Source: an uncultured Acetatifactor sp.
Lineage (GTDB): Bacteria; Bacillota; Clostridia; Lachnospirales; Lachnospiraceae
Assembly: GCA_947624245.1 (NCBI GenBank)
Contig: CANQJL010000005.1
Span: 1-64,000, forward strand
Direction: 5' to 3'
Length of the DNA: 64,000 bases
The notes under the pieces were generated by a model. It was not told where the DNA came from, did no database searches, and saw only the letters and a list, made by a program, of their open reading frames with translations. This document shows positions 62,369 through 64,000 of the stretch, piece by piece. The translations under genes and the position numbers were made by a program. How positions within the stretch are numbered: position 1 is the first letter of the stretch; each line of letters starts with the position of its first letter.

Positions 62369-64000
62369 CTAAAAGCTACGAAAACGCTTGTATCTCTGCT
62401 CCGCGATTTCCTCGCCGCTCATTCCCTGATATTTCTGCAGGAACTCCTTTATTTTCTCCTTCATATATCCGCCGATGGCCTCCACCGTGCCGTCGTCCGC
62501 ACCGCCGAACTCCGGAATGATCTGCTCGATCACATTCAGCTTCTTCAGGTCCTGCGCGGTAATGCGCATGACCTCGCTGGCCTCCCTGGCTCTGGAGGAG
62601 TCCTTCCAGAGAATGGAGGCGAATCCCTCGGGGGAGAGAACGGAATAGGTGGCATTCTCCAGCATCCAGACTTCGTTGCCCACGGCCGTGGCCAGCGCGC
62701 CGCCGCTTCCTCCCTCGCCGATGAAAATGCAGAGCACGGGCACCTTCAGGGCTGCCATCTCCTTGAGATTTCGCGCGATCGCCTCGCCCTGTCCCCGCTC
62801 CTCCGCCTCGATGCCGCAGAAAGCGCCGGCCGTATTTACGAAGCTGATAATGGGACGATGGAACTTCTCGGCCTGCTTCATCAGGCGCAGCGCCTTGCGA
62901 TAGCCCTCCGGCATGGGCATACCGAAGTTGCGCTCCTGACACTCCCTGATGTTTTTCCCCTTGTGGTCCGCGATCACCGTGACGGGCTGACCGTCCAGAA
63001 ACGCGATGCCGCCCACGATGGCAGGGTCGTCGCGAAAGGCTCTGTCCCCGTGCGCCTCCACAAAATAGTCAAAGATATGATTCATGTAGTCGATGGCGGA
63101 AGGTCTCTCCGCCTTGCGGACGGCCTTGACCTTTTCCCAGGCGTTCTTGGGACGCACCTTCCACGCCTGCTCCTTTAAGATCTCGTTCAGCACAAAATGA
63201 AAATCGGTGCCGGGCGTGAACTCCGCATACCGCTTCTCTTTGTACTGATGCGCCTTCACCAGAAAATAAATGGTCTTCTTCAGATCTTCTCTCCGCACGA
63301 TACCGTCGATAATACCGTGCTCCACCAGAAATTCCGCCGTCTGGAACCCTGCGGGCAGCTCCTGGCCGATGGTCTGCTTGATGACTCTGGGACCGGCAAA
63401 GCCGATCAGCGCGCCGGGCTCCGCCATGATTACATCGCCCAGCATACCGAAGCTGGCTGTGACGCCGCCTGTGGTGGGATCGGTCAGCACGGTGCAGTAC
63501 AAAAGCCCCGCCTCTCCCAGCTTCTGAATGGCCGCGGAAGTCTTTGCCATCTGCATCAGGGAGACGATTCCCTCCTGCATTCTGGCGCCGCCGGAACAGC
63601 AGAACAGAAATACCGGCAGTTTCAATTCGATGGCCCGCTCCACGGCGGCGGTGATCTTCTCCCCTACCGCCTGACCCATGCTGGCCATCAGAAAACGGGA
63701 ATCGCAGATGCCCAGCACAATGTCCTCTCCGAACACCTTACAGCGCCCCACGGTCACCGCCTCGTCCAGACCCGTCTTCTCCCTCGCTTCCTCCAGCTTC
63801 TCCTCATACCCCTCGTATGCCAGCGGATTCCGAACGGGCATATCCGTAAACCACGGCTCGAAGGTACGGGAATCCGCCACCATTTTGATACGGTTGGGGA
63901 CTTTCACCCGAAAATAACCGTTGCATTCATAGCAGATATATTTTTTTCGCACGACTCTGTCGCGGTCCACCGCCTTGCCGCACTTGGGACAGCGGATCAG
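62369..64000 (-). CDS. accDA: Fused acetyl-CoA carboxylase carboxyltransferase, beta-alpha (AccD-AccA), 5' end beyond window
   Basis: 543 residues visible, open to the right edge. The first codons read [11 protein letters not shown], giving with CYECNG a complete C-x2-C...C-x2-C zinc ribbon, so only a few residues are missing. The AccD half (to about 275) contains [14 protein letters not shown] and [15 protein letters not shown]. The AccA half (about 300-543) has [37 protein letters not shown] and [11 protein letters not shown]. Most bacteria encode the two as separate proteins. The long helical N-terminus usual in AccA is largely missing at the junction. Makes malonyl-CoA with AccB/AccC, presumably encoded upstream. 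Confidence 0.93.
   Translation of the reverse strand: MIRCPKCGKAVDRDRVVRKKYICYECNGYFRVKVPNRIKMVADSRTFEPWFTDMPVRNPLAYEGYEEKLEEAREKTGLDEAVTVGRCKVFGEDIVLGICDSRFLMASMGQAVGEKITAAVERAIELKLPVFLFCCSGGARMQEGIVSLMQMAKTSAAIQKLGEAGLLYCTVLTDPTTGGVTASFGMLGDVIMAEPGALIGFAGPRVIKQTIGQELPAGFQTAEFLVEHGIIDGIVRREDLKKTIYFLVKAHQYKEKRYAEFTPGTDFHFVLNEILKEQAWKVRPKNAWEKVKAVRKAERPSAIDYMNHIFDYFVEAHGDRAFRDDPAIVGGIAFLDGQPVTVIADHKGKNIRECQERNFGMPMPEGYRKALRLMKQAEKFHRPIISFVNTAGAFCGIEAEERGQGEAIARNLKEMAALKVPVLCIFIGEGGSGGALATAVGNEVWMLENATYSVLSPEGFASILWKDSSRAREASEVMRITAQDLKKLNVIEQIIPEFGGADDGTVEAIGGYMKEKIKEFLQKYQGMSGEEIAEQRYKRFRSF

Overview
The window reads as the chromosome of an anaerobic, low-to-mid GC Gram-positive bacterium of the class Clostridia, most likely a gut Lachnospiraceae. 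The reasons are a complete thl-crt-hbd-bcd-etfB-etfA butyryl-CoA cluster, a Firmicutes-type S10-spc-alpha ribosomal superoperon with a KOW protein gene between map and infA, zinc-type S14 and L36, a long-form hibernation factor, ECF vitamin-transporter genes next to truA, and two exact Spo0A-box 9-mers. The genus cannot be fixed from the sequence alone. Almost every gene lies on the minus strand. Only rarA, an SDR, a GH13 glucosidase, an M15 peptidase, a methyltransferase and an orphan response regulator are on plus.

Layout. 1-5.6 kb: cell-envelope and accessory genes (a truncated aldo/keto reductase beside inverted repeats, a lipoprotein GH5 cellulase with CBM2, a DD-carboxypeptidase, a Cys-cluster protein, YbaK, TspO) with a repeat-rich, multi-hairpin intergenic element at 4.8-5.0 kb. 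5.8-11.9 kb: the six-gene route from acetyl-CoA to butyryl-CoA, with its own promoter and terminator. 12-26 kb: mixed housekeeping and accessory genes (rarA, M23 peptidase, hpf, NlpC/P60 hydrolase, thioredoxin reductase, SDR, MFS pump, a TPR-nucleotidyltransferase-DUF4125 protein, GH13). The hpf upstream region carries a cluster of DnaA-box 9-mers plus a Spo0A box.

26-55.4 kb: the translation superoperon. Read 5' to 3' on minus it runs rpsJ...secY-adk-map-KOW-infA, rpmJ-rpsM-rpsK-rpsD-rpoA-rplQ, ecfA1-ecfA2-ecfT-truA, rplM-rpsI. Three accessory blocks split this normally contiguous order: two polytopic membrane proteins between infA and rpmJ; an M15 peptidase and a MATE pump between rplQ and ecfA1; and an alpha/beta hydrolase with an ECF sigma/anti-sigma pair between truA and rplM. 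Each downstream block (rpmJ, ecfA1, rplM) has a good sigma-A-type promoter immediately upstream, so the split looks stable.

55.8-64 kb: an rRNA-type methyltransferase, an orphan OmpR/KdpE-like regulator, a second ECF sigma/anti-sigma pair, then lipid genes: a fused AccD-AccA carboxyltransferase (running off the right edge), fabH, a FabT-like MarR regulator with its own promoter and dyad, and cardiolipin synthase. I found no rRNA, tRNA, CRISPR array, intact insertion sequence or prophage.
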